The notes: generated from the sequence alone by a model not told the origin. A stretch of DNA of 64,000 bases from Methanomassiliicoccales archaeon (GCA_036504055.1 DASXVU010000036.1:41897-105896); one strand, 5' to 3'; positions 1-9,589 are shown, counted from the stretch's first letter. Numbers and translations are program-made.

Positions 1-1
1 C

Positions 2-469
2 AGGGTGCATCCAGAACTGCTGGAGCAACAAAGATTACCAGGAAGCAAGAAAGGAAAGGATCTGTGGCAGGAACGCTATGAATCGATCAATGATATCGAG
101 CGTCATCTCGTTCGCAACGGGACGGCCATACTGAAGTTCTTCCTCCATGAATCCCTGGAAGAACAGAAGGAGAGGTTCCTGGCCAGGCTTGACGACCCGA
201 AGAAGCAGTGGAAATTCAACCCGGCAGACATCAAGGAAAGGGACCTTTGGGACGACTATACGAAGGCCTATGAGAAGATGCTCTCGGCGACCAGCACCGA
301 AGAGGCACCCTGGTACATCATTCCTGCGGACCAGAAATGGCTGGCCCGGACGCTTATCTCCAGCATCATGGCCCGGACGATAGAGTCGTTACATCTCCAG
401 TATCCCCAGCCCTCGAAAGAGGTCAAGAAGGCTTTGGATGAAGCGAAGAAACGGTTGAAGGAAGAATGA
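2..469 (+). CDS. Polyphosphate kinase 2 family protein, C-terminal part (cut by left edge)
   Basis: PPK2 enzymes move phosphate between polyphosphate and nucleotides in the cytoplasm. The visible 155 residues match the C-terminal half of a PPK2 domain: an RVHPE segment, then WQERYESINDIERHL, the KFFLHES strand, LDDPKKQWKF, DLWDDYTKAYEKML and APWYIIPADQKW, which belong to the lid and late helices of the fold. The Walker A and Walker B parts lie left of the window. The frame is open to base 2, and the GTG at base 5 is an internal valine rather than a start. A second, two-domain PPK2 lies at 45545-47062. PPK2 family membership is secure; nucleotide preference (ADP, GDP or AMP) cannot be told from this fragment. 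Confidence 0.88.
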   Translation, partial: RVHPELLEQQRLPGSKKGKDLWQERYESINDIERHLVRNGTAILKFFLHESLEEQKERFLARLDDPKKQWKFNPADIKERDLWDDYTKAYEKMLSATSTEEAPWYIIPADQKWLARTLISSIMARTIESLHLQYPQPSKEVKKALDEAKKRLKEE

Positions 470-563
470 TCGATCGAACCCATCCCCCTGGAACAATATC
501 AGGTCTCTTGTCGCTACGGAGTCCATATCATAATCTAATGGACGCTCGCCTGATCTCTGTGGA

Positions 564-977
564 ATGATCTTGATGGACGGAATAAGAAAGAGACCTTTGC
601 GGATCACGATCATCGGCGTTCTCTCCATATTCGCCGGCCTGATCTTCTTGTTTCCCATATTAGGGAGCTTCGGACTGGCCCATCTGATCGACCTGTCTGG
701 TCAGACCTTCAATGAGGGTCCGCTGGTATTGACCACAACCATCGTTGCCATAGCCAATTTCATTCTGGGAATAGGTTGTCTTATCGGGTGGCGACCCGTC
801 TGGCTCTATCTTACCGTACTCTCAGTTCTCAACTTCGCCATCGCGCTAGTAGCTTTTTCCAGAGCGGACGCCAGCCACATGTCGACGGTGATCATTCCAC
901 TCATCTGGCTACTGATCGCGATATACGTTCTGGTCTCGATCCAATCGAGGAAGACCAAAGTATGGTTCGGACGTTGA
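564..977 (+). CDS. Small four-helix membrane protein, unknown function
   Basis: A 137-residue protein with a short basic N-terminus (RKRPLR) and four hydrophobic segments at about residues 12-35, 52-75, 77-100 and 107-128, ending in the basic tail QSRKTK. I recognise no family motif. The shape suits a small integral membrane protein with both ends in the cytoplasm. The ATG at 564 is used here; a second ATG at 573 has GGA about 10 bases upstream and is equally possible. It stands alone between the PPK2 gene and a flavodoxin. Function unknown. Confidence 0.6.
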   Translation: MILMDGIRKRPLRITIIGVLSIFAGLIFLFPILGSFGLAHLIDLSGQTFNEGPLVLTTTIVAIANFILGIGCLIGWRPVWLYLTVLSVLNFAIALVAFSRADASHMSTVIIPLIWLLIAIYVLVSIQSRKTKVWFGR

Positions 978-1285
978 TCTTATGATACGATTGGATGTCG
1001 CCCAGCGTCCGAGGGTCCTTTCATTCGTCGGCCGAATATGGTAGTCCGGCCTCGACACTATCATTACCCCCGACTACCCCGAGTTGTTAGAGCCGAATGG
1101 AAACCCCCGGAGATGTGGCAGATCCTACCCATACTGCGCTGCACCATTGACCGGCGCGGAGTGAGGCGGCTCATGCGGTAAGAAGGTGACCTGCCGAAGA
1201 TCACCGATCCTCCATCGGTCAATGTTGACTTCCGCCAGCGAGGAATGTTTAATATCGTTAATGCCGCGTTGTTTGAACGGTGGGT
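978..1285. other. Gene-free stretch with a promoter-like region before the flavodoxin
   Basis: No convincing coding region was seen. The inverted repeat ACCGAT-N5-ATCGGT (1203-1219) lies upstream of an A/T-rich TATA-like segment (TTTAATATC, about 1248-1256). That TATA would place transcription start near 1280, almost on the flavodoxin start, so the message would be leaderless or nearly so. Confidence 0.35.
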
Positions 1286-1729
1286 ATGAAGAGCCTTGTG
1301 GTGTATGTATCGGTCTCGCATGGGAACACGGAAAAGGTGGCCAAGGTCATCGCAGAGGTCCTCGGTGCCGATCTGAAGGAAGCGAAGGCGGTCGATCCGG
1401 CCATTATCCAAAGCTACGATCTGGTAGGGTTCGGTTCGGGTATCTTCTATGGGAAATTTCATGCAAGCCTGCTGAAGCTGGTGGACATGCTGCCTGGCTC
1501 CAAGTCCAAGGCCTTCGTATTCTCAACTGGCGGCTATGGGACGACCGATTCGCACGTGAAATTATGGAGGGCCCTAGAAGCCAAGGGATTTACCAATGGA
1601 GGCGATTTTGCCTGTAAGGCCTGGGACACCTGGTCGCCTTTCAAATTGGTCGGTGGGATAAACAAAGGGAGACCGGACGAGAATGATCTGAACAAGGCCA
1701 GGGAGTTCGCGAAAGGGCTCAAGATCTAG
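1286..1729 (+). CDS. Flavodoxin family protein
   Basis: An FMN-binding electron carrier, about 147 residues, the normal length of a single flavodoxin domain. The N-terminal VVYVSVSHGNTEKVAKVIAE is the phosphate-binding loop (T/S-x-x-G-N-T) followed by helix 1. GFGSGIFYGKFH is the second FMN-contacting loop and FVFSTGGYG the third. It lacks extra ferredoxin or beta-lactamase domains, so it is a free-standing cytoplasmic flavodoxin. The ATG at 1286 begins right before the first beta strand; an in-frame GTG at 1280 would add two residues. It ends 5 bases before a convergent gene. Redox partners are not indicated by neighbours. Confidence 0.85.
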   Translation: MKSLVVYVSVSHGNTEKVAKVIAEVLGADLKEAKAVDPAIIQSYDLVGFGSGIFYGKFHASLLKLVDMLPGSKSKAFVFSTGGYGTTDSHVKLWRALEAKGFTNGGDFACKAWDTWSPFKLVGGINKGRPDENDLNKAREFAKGLKI

Positions 1730-1734
1730 CATGC

Positions 1735-2208
1735 TTACTTCCGGTCATACGCCTCTTTCAGGTCCTTGATGATGAGTTTGTCCATTTTCAGCATTGCCTC
1801 CATGACCCGCTGCGCCTTCACTGGATCCGGATCCCTGAGCATCTCGTTCAGTACTGTCGGAACTACCTGCCATGAAATTCCGAACTTATCCACGAGCCAC
1901 CCGCATCGGTCCTTGCGACCGCCCTCCGAAAGCATCTCCCATAAGCGATCAACCTCGTCCTGGTCTTTGCAGTCCACGAACATCGATATGGCAGGCGTGA
2001 AAGAGTATACCGGACCGCCGTTCAGCGCAAAGAATTCCTGTCCCTCTAGCTGGAACGTGACCGACATTACCGTTCCCTCCGGACCGGGACCAGCTTTCCC
2101 GTATCTGGTTATCATGCCCTTGTTTGAGTTCTTGAACACAGATGTGTAAAAGTCCATGGCCTCTTCCGCATTATTATTGAACCACAAAAATGGAGTAATC
2201 TTTTGCAT
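1735..2208 (-). CDS. VOC-superfamily protein, PhnB / 3-demethylubiquinone methyltransferase-like fold
   Basis: A small glyoxalase-fold (VOC) protein of about 157 residues. MQKITPFLWFNNNAEEAMDFYTSVF is the typical opening of the PhnB-like subgroup, followed by GTVMSVTFQLEGQEFFALNGG and, in the second half, ISMFVDCKDQDEVDRLW, CGWLVDKFGISWQVVP and a helical tail with PVKAQRVMEAMLKM. Despite the family name these proteins are generally not methyltransferases and their substrates are unknown. I start at the ATG at 2208, where family members begin. A TATA-like CTAAATAATCC (about 2227-2237) would put the transcript start close to it, which makes the ATG at 2223 too early. Confidence 0.8.
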   Translation of the reverse strand: MQKITPFLWFNNNAEEAMDFYTSVFKNSNKGMITRYGKAGPGPEGTVMSVTFQLEGQEFFALNGGPVYSFTPAISMFVDCKDQDEVDRLWEMLSEGGRKDRCGWLVDKFGISWQVVPTVLNEMLRDPDPVKAQRVMEAMLKMDKLIIKDLKEAYDRK

Positions 2209-2348
2209 GCATTCGATTGGCATCGTGGATTATTTAGTGATTTGCAGGAGACCTCGAGGAGTAAACATAATCCATACCAACCTTATCGATATAATTGCTC
2301 CGAATTACAATCGTTAAATAATAAAGGCGAAAAATCGACCTAATTTAA

Positions 2349-2360
2349 AGTTATTTATAT
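2349..2360 (+). promoter_or_regulatory. TATA-like promoter of the fibronectin-III protein gene
   Basis: The A/T-rich segment TTATTTATAT lies about 35-40 bases before the GTG at 2393. Transcription would start about 10-15 bases upstream of the coding region, giving a very short leader. Confidence 0.4.
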
Positions 2361-2392
2361 TCGGTCATCACCTAATTCAACAGGGTAACTTA

Positions 2393-3136
2393 GTGCCATG
2401 GAGGCTAAAAGCCGCGACAATAATGGTGGTCGCATTCCTATTCTTGGGCGAGATGATAGCCTCCACGCCATCGAACGCGGCGACCTCAAAAAGCAGTATC
2501 GAGACCATTGGAACGAGCGTTCCTGACGATTCAATAGGTCAAACCGGAAAGGCAACGGAAGCGTATGGAAATGTAGATCCAGCCGTTCTCTGCCTAGGGA
2601 TAGGCGAATTGGATCATCGTTTGATATCAAGTGATGATCGTGCAAGATGCCTGATCAACCATGTAGTAGCCGGGGCGCTATGCCGTGCCATCGCGCCGAT
2701 TGCCACCTTCAGCCTTATCTCGGAAGAGATGGGGCCTTCAAACTTGAACGCCACGAGGTGCTCAAATTGTTCCATCACCCTGAAATGGACCGCACCGGCT
2801 AGTTTGGCCGGATTGACCGCCTATCTGGTCCAGGTGTCCGATTCTAGTTCTTTCCAGGTGGTATTGAAGAACATCACGGTGACTTCGAGATACAACAGCA
2901 TCACCGTTTCTGATCTGACCAAGGATGCGGATTATTACTTCCGAGTCCAAGGTGTGTTCGATGGAACGGTAGGGCCTTTCTCCGCCACCATCCGTTCCGG
3001 TCCGCAGCCATCCCAAGTAAGAGTGGACGTTGTCGACACGAACCTGCTGATCGGAACGGCGATGGTGGTTGCCATCCTCGCATTTCTGGATTTCATGACC
3101 CTGTATAGAAAGATGAGAGGGAGGCTGCATCACTAG
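2393..3136 (+). CDS. Secreted, membrane-anchored protein with a fibronectin type III domain
   Basis: A 247-residue protein built for the cell surface. Residues 1-30 form a signal peptide (basic MPWRLKAA, a hydrophobic stretch, then ASTPSNAATS). Residues 120-210 carry a fibronectin-III-like domain: CSITLKWTAPA, LTAYLVQVS, YNSITVSDLTKDADYYFRVQ and FSATIRS. A C-terminal membrane helix (about 220-240, TAMVVAILAFLDFMTLY) is followed by basic KMRGRLHH, so most of the protein faces outside. Residues 75-110 contain several cysteines, including CSNC. Start is GTG at 2393; a nearby ATG at 2398 is out of frame. Ligand and role unknown. Confidence 0.7.
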   Translation: MPWRLKAATIMVVAFLFLGEMIASTPSNAATSKSSIETIGTSVPDDSIGQTGKATEAYGNVDPAVLCLGIGELDHRLISSDDRARCLINHVVAGALCRAIAPIATFSLISEEMGPSNLNATRCSNCSITLKWTAPASLAGLTAYLVQVSDSSSFQVVLKNITVTSRYNSITVSDLTKDADYYFRVQGVFDGTVGPFSATIRSGPQPSQVRVDVVDTNLLIGTAMVVAILAFLDFMTLYRKMRGRLHH

Positions 3137-3243
3137 AAGATAAGGCCAGATATTATGAGCTCAAAATGATGCCCGAACAATAAGAAATTGAGGCCCTGGA
3201 GGCGACCCCGAACAAGAAAAGGATCCAGTGAGTGCCCTGGGAC

Positions 3244-3588
3244 TCACAATTTCCCTTTCACGTTATGATCTTTACTCATTTTCTTGGACTCGGAGGATCC
3301 TTTAATCCAGGTGCTTCTGTTACGCTCTTTCTTGTGTTCCGTCTCGACTGTCGTGTCTTTAGAAGAGACAACGGGGTTTGCATCCTCAAAGGGCGCCATC
3401 CTCTCTGATGGCCCGATCATCCTGTTTACCCCCACACCTGAATTGGCTTCCCCTTTTCCGATCTCTATACGGTCATTATCGCTACCCAAATGTGCGCTTC
3501 CCCTCTTCTCAACGGCGGCCTTCTTAGCGGTCGCCTCTGCATTGTCCTTCCTGGTCGGCTTTTCCCGCATATTGTTGGAGTGTTTCAT
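3244..3588 (-). CDS. Small, highly charged hypothetical protein
   Basis: A 114-residue reading frame rich in Lys, Glu, Ser, Asp and Arg, with no hydrophobic core segment. It is probably disordered if made. The opposite strand has a competing frame (3284-3730) that is hydrophobic, has no clear start signal and does not look like a membrane protein. The minus-strand frame has a possible AGGT ribosome site about 10 bases before its ATG. I recognise no family. Treat as a weak call. Confidence 0.3.
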   Translation of the reverse strand: MKHSNNMREKPTRKDNAEATAKKAAVEKRGSAHLGSDNDRIEIGKGEANSGVGVNRMIGPSERMAPFEDANPVVSSKDTTVETEHKKERNRSTWIKGSSESKKMSKDHNVKGKL

Positions 3589-3792
3589 GATAGTGACCTA
3601 TACCCTTAACCATGCCTGCCCTGTTGATGAACTTTTGGGAATGATCCCTCCTGAAGAATCGTCCTGGGCCGTTGCCTCTCGAAAGTCATCACAACCCTCT
3701 GGATATATTTCTGGCCATTCTTTGAGATAATAAATGTGACATCTTTTAATTGCAAATATACAATCACTTTCGGTTGTTAGGATGCTCTAGTT

Positions 3793-3800
3793 CATATAGA
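3793..3800 (+). promoter_or_regulatory. TATA-like box of the TetR gene
   Basis: TCATATAG lies about 25 bases before position 3820, so transcription would begin inside the palindrome at 3812-3826, just before the GTG start at 3830. Confidence 0.4.
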
Positions 3801-3811
3801 AGACCGGATTT

Positions 3812-3826
3812 GACTGACCGTCAGTC
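3812..3826. promoter_or_regulatory. TetR-type operator, perfect inverted repeat
   Basis: GACTGAC-C-GTCAGTC is a perfect 7+1+7 inverted repeat; with its flanks (3809-3829) the match is 9 of 10 per arm. It ends 3 bases before the regulator's start codon and covers the predicted transcription start, as expected for an autoregulatory TetR operator. Binding by the adjacent regulator is inferred from position and symmetry. Confidence 0.7.
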
Positions 3827-3829
3827 GAA

Positions 3830-4495
3830 GTGATTAAAACGCCAAGAACTACCAAACCCGCATCCGACCGTCGCATCGAGTTCATCAACGCGGCCGAAGC
3901 GCTGTTCAACGAGAAGGGATTCGAGAACACTTCCGTCGACGATATCGTCCAGCGTGTCGGTGTCGCCAAGGGCCTGTTCTATTACTATTTCAAATCACGC
4001 GAGGAGCTCCTCGCCGCAATCGTGGACCGTATACTGGACGAGGTGGAGCAGGTCGTGGTCGAGGCCACAAAGCGAGAGGGCCTCACCGCCATGGAGCGGC
4101 TGCAGGAGATGAGCCATTCCTCCGACATCGTCCGCCTCCGCTGTGGAAAACTGATGAAGTTCTTCCACGAAGAGCGCAACCAGGCGCTGCATCTTCAGCT
4201 GGAGATGCGCACCATGAAGTTCCTGGTACCAGCGATGGAAGCGATAATCAGGCAAGGTGTGGAAGAAGGAGTCTTCAACACCCCCTATCCGCGGGAGACC
4301 GCTGTCGCGCTGTTCGGGATCAAGGGAGTCATTGCCCATGCCAACTCCGGGACAGATTATTGCGAGGATCAAGAAAGAAGCATCCGGATCATCGCGTTCC
4401 TGTCGGAACGCCTGCTCGGAGCCGGGGAGGGGACCTTCCTGGAGTTTCTGAGAGAGTTCAAACAACGCAGCATGAAGAACGGCTGCGGCGTGTGA
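3830..4495 (+). CDS. TetR/AcrR-family transcriptional repressor
   Basis: A 221-residue one-component regulator. The N-terminal TetR helix-turn-helix is clear: RRIEFINAAEALFNEKGFENTSVDDIVQRVGVAKGLFYYYFKSREELLAAIV (about residues 14-65), with the classic G-x-F-YYYF-x-S recognition segment. The rest is a helical ligand-binding and dimerisation region. GTG start at 3830, directly after the palindrome at 3812-3826. The MFS exporter begins 20 bases downstream, so the two are very probably co-transcribed. By family knowledge a hydrophobic or cationic compound would release the repressor and induce both genes; the ligand is unknown. Confidence 0.92.
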   Translation: MIKTPRTTKPASDRRIEFINAAEALFNEKGFENTSVDDIVQRVGVAKGLFYYYFKSREELLAAIVDRILDEVEQVVVEATKREGLTAMERLQEMSHSSDIVRLRCGKLMKFFHEERNQALHLQLEMRTMKFLVPAMEAIIRQGVEEGVFNTPYPRETAVALFGIKGVIAHANSGTDYCEDQERSIRIIAFLSERLLGAGEGTFLEFLREFKQRSMKNGCGV

Positions 4496-4514
4496 TTCAC
4501 GATCAAAGAAGGAA

Positions 4515-6188
<1,674 letters not shown>

Positions 6189-6197
6189 CGCACAAAC

Positions 6198-6233
6198 CTT
6201 TTAATTTCCCTTTTTCAGCATTGCCTTTTTGGT
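6198..6233 (+). terminator. T-rich terminator after the MFS exporter
   Basis: Two T-rich runs (CCTTTTAATTTCCCTTTTTC and CCTTTTTGG) lie directly after the exporter stop codon, in a 51-base gap between convergent genes. This is the usual form of an archaeal intrinsic terminator; no strong hairpin is needed or seen. Confidence 0.4.
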
Positions 6234-6239
6234 TCCCGT

Positions 6240-6449
6240 CTATTTTCTGATACGTTTTGAGACAATGACCAAGGCGACAAAAGCGGCCAATATCATCGCT
6301 AACGGCAACAGAACGAACAAGGCCGGATCAGAACCAATTGTGCCGCTTGATCCGATGGCCAACCCGATACCGTATCCGGCGGCAAGACCGATGACCAGAA
6401 GATAGGCGGCCGGTGCCCACCTGTCCCAAGAGGAAATACCGATATTCAT
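6240..6449 (-). CDS. Small two-helix membrane protein
   Basis: A 69-residue protein with two hydrophobic helices (WAPAAYLLVIGLAAGYGIGLAIG and PALFVLLPLAMILAAFVALVIV) and a basic C-terminus (SKRIRK). The frame can be extended to 6557, but that would overlap the oppositely oriented zinc-ribbon gene, and the added residues look non-natural, so I start at the ATG at 6449 (MNIGISSWDRW). No family recognised and no strong ribosome site seen. Confidence 0.5.
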   Translation of the reverse strand: MNIGISSWDRWAPAAYLLVIGLAAGYGIGLAIGSSGTIGSDPALFVLLPLAMILAAFVALVIVSKRIRK

Positions 6450-6538
6450 GGCAAGACCGTTCTTGATTCCTTCTTTCAATACCGGACTAGACAGACATGA
6501 GGTTATAATTGTTGGTCCATCGCCTTCCAAGTTGCTCC

Positions 6539-6796
6539 ATGGAAGCAAAGTGTCCAAGGTGCGCAGCGATCTTCGAATACCCTTGGCACCCCTCCTTGAT
6601 CCACATCGGAAGCGTCAAGCTTCTGAAATGTCCGGAATGCGGGAAACATAGCATTTATGGAAACGAATGTGATGGACCGGGTGACCTGGCCGTTGGAAAG
6701 GATACAATGACGGATCGTTTATTGATCGTGTCAGGACAGAGACCGGTGACCTCATTCGTCCATGAACAGCATCGATTTGGAAAGAAGAGGCTATAA
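6539..6796 (+). CDS. Small zinc-ribbon protein
   Basis: An 85-residue protein beginning MEAKCPRCAAIFEYPW and continuing LLKCPECGKHSIYG. The two C-x2-C pairs form a single zinc ribbon in the first 45 residues. The remainder is polar and unremarkable. I start at the ATG at 6539 because the pairs follow at once; an earlier in-frame start (6509) adds non-natural residues. Such stand-alone ribbons are common in archaea and often contact nucleic acid or protein partners; no specific role can be assigned. Confidence 0.5.
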   Translation: MEAKCPRCAAIFEYPWHPSLIHIGSVKLLKCPECGKHSIYGNECDGPGDLAVGKDTMTDRLLIVSGQRPVTSFVHEQHRFGKKRL

Positions 6797-7332
6797 ATGA
6801 GTCTAGCCTTCTTCCTTTGAGTCCTTTCCTAATGTGAGATCGACCGAGGTCTGGAGGGGGTTGTCGGAGAGACGAAAAATCGGTCCAGACCCCGTAATGA
6901 TTTTCTTCCATCTGTCCTTCGTGGACCACTAGATCCGCATTCGTTTGCCTCCCTATGGGCACACGCCAATATTCTATCCTCCCGCAGACTATATGAATCG
7001 TCACTGCCGTTTTGCACTTGTTTTGTATCGACTCCCCGTTCAGTCTTCAGGGAAATGAACGGGCCATTTGTATTTCGGACCATGGTTTAATGACTGCCAT
7101 ACGGTCGAGGAGAATCCAGTCGGGATCTAGGGTTAATCAAATTGTCCATGATCATTATACGCTATCAGGTTCCGGAGCTGCTGAGGTCCCCAGCCACAGA
7201 CATGGTCGGGATATTCCGCATTGTTACTATCGATGATAGTACCATTTTTATAGAGTACCTTCCTTGACCGTTCCTGAGGTATGCGCCTGGAACCTGATGG
7301 TCATCGGCACATATCTTCGGTCTGGTGAGTCC
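6797..7332. other. Gene-free stretch with an inverted repeat and a palindrome-TATA promoter
   Basis: No credible coding region was seen on either strand. GGTCTGGA (6848-6855) and TCCAGACC (6884-6891) form a perfect 8-base inverted repeat around a 28-base loop. The right end carries the operator-like palindrome at 7225-7241 and a TATA box for the gene at 7333. Confidence 0.45.
7225..7253 (+). promoter_or_regulatory. Palindrome plus TATA box before the zinc-ribbon membrane gene
   Basis: TACTATC-GAT-GATAGTA (7225-7241) is a perfect 7+3+7 inverted repeat. Five bases later comes TTTTTATAG (7245-7253), a TATA-like box that would start transcription near 7275. A regulator bound to the palindrome would sit over the BRE/TATA region. 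No regulator is known to bind it. Confidence 0.45.
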
Positions 7333-7614
7333 ATGCAAAAATGTTGGAATTGCGGAGCGGATGTTCCCGAACAAGCCACTTATTGTCCGAAGTGTGGAAA
7401 GACCTTCGTAGCTACCTCGCCTGGTTCCCCTCAGCAGCCTGGACCGGGCGGTCAGCCCTCTCAGTGTCCACCACCACCGTATCCCTACATCCCGAACTAT
7501 CCATATCCACCAATGCAGGGCGGTCAGTTGGAACGTAAGGTGGACGGCCTCCGCAACCTGGTGACCGCGGTATTGTTCCTGCAGATCTTCTTCATTATCC
7601 TGATCTTTCTGTGA
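7333..7614 (+). CDS. Zinc-ribbon, proline-rich, C-terminally membrane-anchored protein
   Basis: A 93-residue protein in three parts. An N-terminal zinc ribbon (MQKCWNCGADVPEQATYCPKCGKTF, two C-x2-C pairs) is followed by a Pro/Gly/Tyr-rich linker (about residues 30-65, with PPPPYPYIPNYPYPP) and a C-terminal hydrophobic helix (LVTAVLFLQIFFIILIFL) with no residues beyond it. The architecture is that of the small zinc_ribbon_2/DZR membrane proteins frequent in archaea, whose function is unknown. Start is the ATG at 7333 with GGTGAG 5-8 bases upstream; the longer frame from 7264 crosses the TATA box region. It ends 15 bases before a convergent ABC permease gene. Confidence 0.65.
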   Translation: MQKCWNCGADVPEQATYCPKCGKTFVATSPGSPQQPGPGGQPSQCPPPPYPYIPNYPYPPMQGGQLERKVDGLRNLVTAVLFLQIFFIILIFL

Positions 7615-7629
7615 TCGACTTTTCGACCG

Positions 7630-8388
7630 TCAGGCCTTGTACCGGTCATAAAGCCGGTCCGCCGCCACCTGGAAGATCACGATGAAAAGTACCAGCATGC
7701 CCACGTCAACCAAGGGATCGAAGTGCGAGGTTCCGGTATAGGCGGCATGAATGAGGTCGAACCCGTAGGTCAGAGGTGAGAAATAGGTCACGAACTGGGC
7801 GTAGGACGGGATCGATGCCAGCGGTATGAACACCCCGGAGATGAACACCAGCGGCAATCGGACGAGGTTGAGCATGGACATGATGTCCCCCGGGCTCTCT
7901 GTCGGATAGGAAGCGAACAGCGTCCCCATGGAGGCGATGCAGAAAGAGGTCAGGAGGAGACCCAACACCAGGGGGAGGATGCTGACTACTCCCAGGCCGA
8001 AGATCAGTATCCCGGCCACCAACGGGATGAAGGCGATGCCTATGCTGTACAGGAACCCGCTCAGGCTTTCTCCCAGGACCACGCTGTTCAGCGAAACCGG
8101 CGCGGAAAGCAGGCGGTCGAAGGTCTTCGTCCTCCTTTCTATCGGTATGGACACCGGTTCGATGGATGATGCCGAGAACAGAATGGTGATGGCGATGAGA
8201 CCGGGAACCAGCAGTTCCGGACCGGCCGTGGTGCTGACGGAGAAGGCCAGGAACATGAAGAGCGGGAACATTATCCCGGAGACGATGATGTTCGGCTTGA
8301 TGTAGTAGATCCGCATGTCTTTCTTGGCAATGGCCCAGGCCGCTTTCAGTTCGATGACCGGCTGCCGGTACCATGCGGCCTCAGTCAA
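7630..8388 (-). CDS. ABC-2 type exporter permease
   Basis: A 252-residue membrane subunit of an ABC-2 exporter with six hydrophobic helices. RQPVIELKAAWAIAKKDMRIYYIKPNIIVSG is the amphipathic N-terminus before TM1. IPIERRTKTFDRLLSAPVSLNSVVLGESLSG is the cytoplasmic coupling segment typical of the family, and VFISGVFIPLASIPSYAQFVTYFSPLTYGFDLIHAAYTG is the conserved stretch before the last helix. It overlaps the end of the ATPase gene (8381-9361) by 8 bases, so the two are translationally coupled and form one exporter. Substrate unknown; homologous systems move drugs, lipids or polysaccharides. Confidence 0.88.
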   Translation of the reverse strand: MTEAAWYRQPVIELKAAWAIAKKDMRIYYIKPNIIVSGIMFPLFMFLAFSVSTTAGPELLVPGLIAITILFSASSIEPVSIPIERRTKTFDRLLSAPVSLNSVVLGESLSGFLYSIGIAFIPLVAGILIFGLGVVSILPLVLGLLLTSFCIASMGTLFASYPTESPGDIMSMLNLVRLPLVFISGVFIPLASIPSYAQFVTYFSPLTYGFDLIHAAYTGTSHFDPLVDVGMLVLFIVIFQVAADRLYDRYKA

Positions 8389-9361
8389 CCGTCCTCACCC
8401 CCTTGGCGTTGATCTCCAGGCCCGTCAGCTTGATGAAGACGTCCTCCAGGCTCGGTCCGAAAGTGTTCATGCTGATTATCCGGTTCGCCTGCATCTTCGA
8501 ATACTCCATCAGCTCCGCCATGACCGCCGCGGGGTCCTCGGTGAATATCCGGAACTTGTCCCCTTCCTTACGGACCTCGCTGGCCCGGCCCATTCCTTTT
8601 AGTGTTTCCATCAGTTCAGCTGAAGGCCGGTCGAATGCCACCTCCACCGACTGCACGCTCTGGATGGTCCCCTTGAGCCTTTCCGGCGAATCTACGGCGG
8701 CGATGCGTCCCCGGTTGACGATCGCCACATGATCGCAGACCAGGTTGGCCTCCTCGATGTTATGCGTGGTAAGGAAGACAGTCACCTTCCTTGCGTTCAG
8801 GTCCCGGATGACATCCCGGATGATCAGATTGCTCTGCACGTCCAAGCCCGAGGTCGGCTCATCCAGGAATAGTAGGCGCGGCTCATTGATGAGCCCCATG
8901 GCCAGAGTAAGTCGTCGCTTCATCCCTTTGGAGTATCCTCTGGCCTTATCACCCCTCCTTGACCACAGCCCGAACATTTCGAGAAGCTCTTGACCCTTCC
9001 TTTCCCTAACGCTCTTGCCGATTCCGTAAAGTTCGGCGGAGAACATCAGGTTGCGCCATGCCGACAGATCGTCGTAGACGTTCGAGGTCTCAGGTACCAC
9101 TCCCATCAACCCCTTGGCGGCGATGGTCTCCTTGACGATGTCCAGCCCGAAGATGGACGCCGTTCCCTCGGTGGGGGCGGAGATGCCGGTCAGGATACGG
9201 ATGGTCGTGGTCTTGCCTGCGCCATTGGGGCCGAGGAACCCGAAGGTCTCTCCATCCTGGACAGATAGGTTTATGTCCGTGACCGCCTGAAAATCCCCGA
9301 ACCTCTTGGAGAGATGCTTGACCTCGATCGCCAACAATGTTAGGACCCTCGAAACTTTCAC
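8381..9361 (-). CDS. ABC exporter ATP-binding subunit (DrrA/CcmA-like)
   Basis: A 326-residue ATPase that powers the adjacent ABC-2 permease. The core is complete: Walker A GPNGAGKTT, Q-loop region, signature YSKGMKRRL (a variant of LSGGQ common in DrrA-like proteins), Walker B LLFLDEPTSGLD and the switch histidine in FLTTHNIEEA. The last ~90 residues form the regulatory extension of DrrA-type subunits. The longest frame starts with GTG at 9361 without a clear ribosome site; a TTG a few codons in (before LAIEVKHLSKRFG) is an alternative. A TATA-like ATATTT around 9392-9399 on this strand suggests a short leader. First gene of a two-gene operon. Confidence 0.9.
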   Translation of the reverse strand: MKVSRVLTLLAIEVKHLSKRFGDFQAVTDINLSVQDGETFGFLGPNGAGKTTTIRILTGISAPTEGTASIFGLDIVKETIAAKGLMGVVPETSNVYDDLSAWRNLMFSAELYGIGKSVRERKGQELLEMFGLWSRRGDKARGYSKGMKRRLTLAMGLINEPRLLFLDEPTSGLDVQSNLIIRDVIRDLNARKVTVFLTTHNIEEANLVCDHVAIVNRGRIAAVDSPERLKGTIQSVQSVEVAFDRPSAELMETLKGMGRASEVRKEGDKFRIFTEDPAAVMAELMEYSKMQANRIISMNTFGPSLEDVFIKLTGLEINAKGVRTVD

Positions 9362-9462
9362 ATGCTATACATACTGCGGACGGACCGCGGGATATTCAAA
9401 TATCCACAACCTCTCACCGGCCGACCGATCAGTCCGACCAGACGGATGGCTACATGCCCGTG

Positions 9463-9477
9463 ACCGTCTGAGACGGT
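9463..9477. promoter_or_regulatory. Perfect palindrome upstream of the ABC exporter operon
   Basis: ACCGTCT-G-AGACGGT is a perfect 7+1+7 inverted repeat about 100 bases upstream of the ABC ATPase start. A further half-site CAGACGG lies at 9439-9445 with its partner CCGTCTG at 9464-9470. It could be an operator or a small hairpin behind the UspA gene; no T-run follows. Confidence 0.35.
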
Positions 9478-9589
9478 TGATACCGGAGTCATCCATACTT
9501 ATTTTCTTCTTCGATCCGATGGATTGCTCACCCAATATCCGAAAGTCAGGGTGTCCACAGGATTCATCCTATGAACCCCACAGGGAACG

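Noticed and set aside
3284..3730. Plus-strand frame of 148 codons opposite the small charged gene
   Set aside because: Hydrophobic but without membrane-helix pattern, no ribosome site, and amino-acid use of an antisense shadow; the minus-strand frame is slightly better, though also weak.
6615..7083. Minus-strand frames of 84-129 codons in the stretch after the zinc-ribbon gene
   Set aside because: Overlap each other in different frames, poor composition, no recognised motif.
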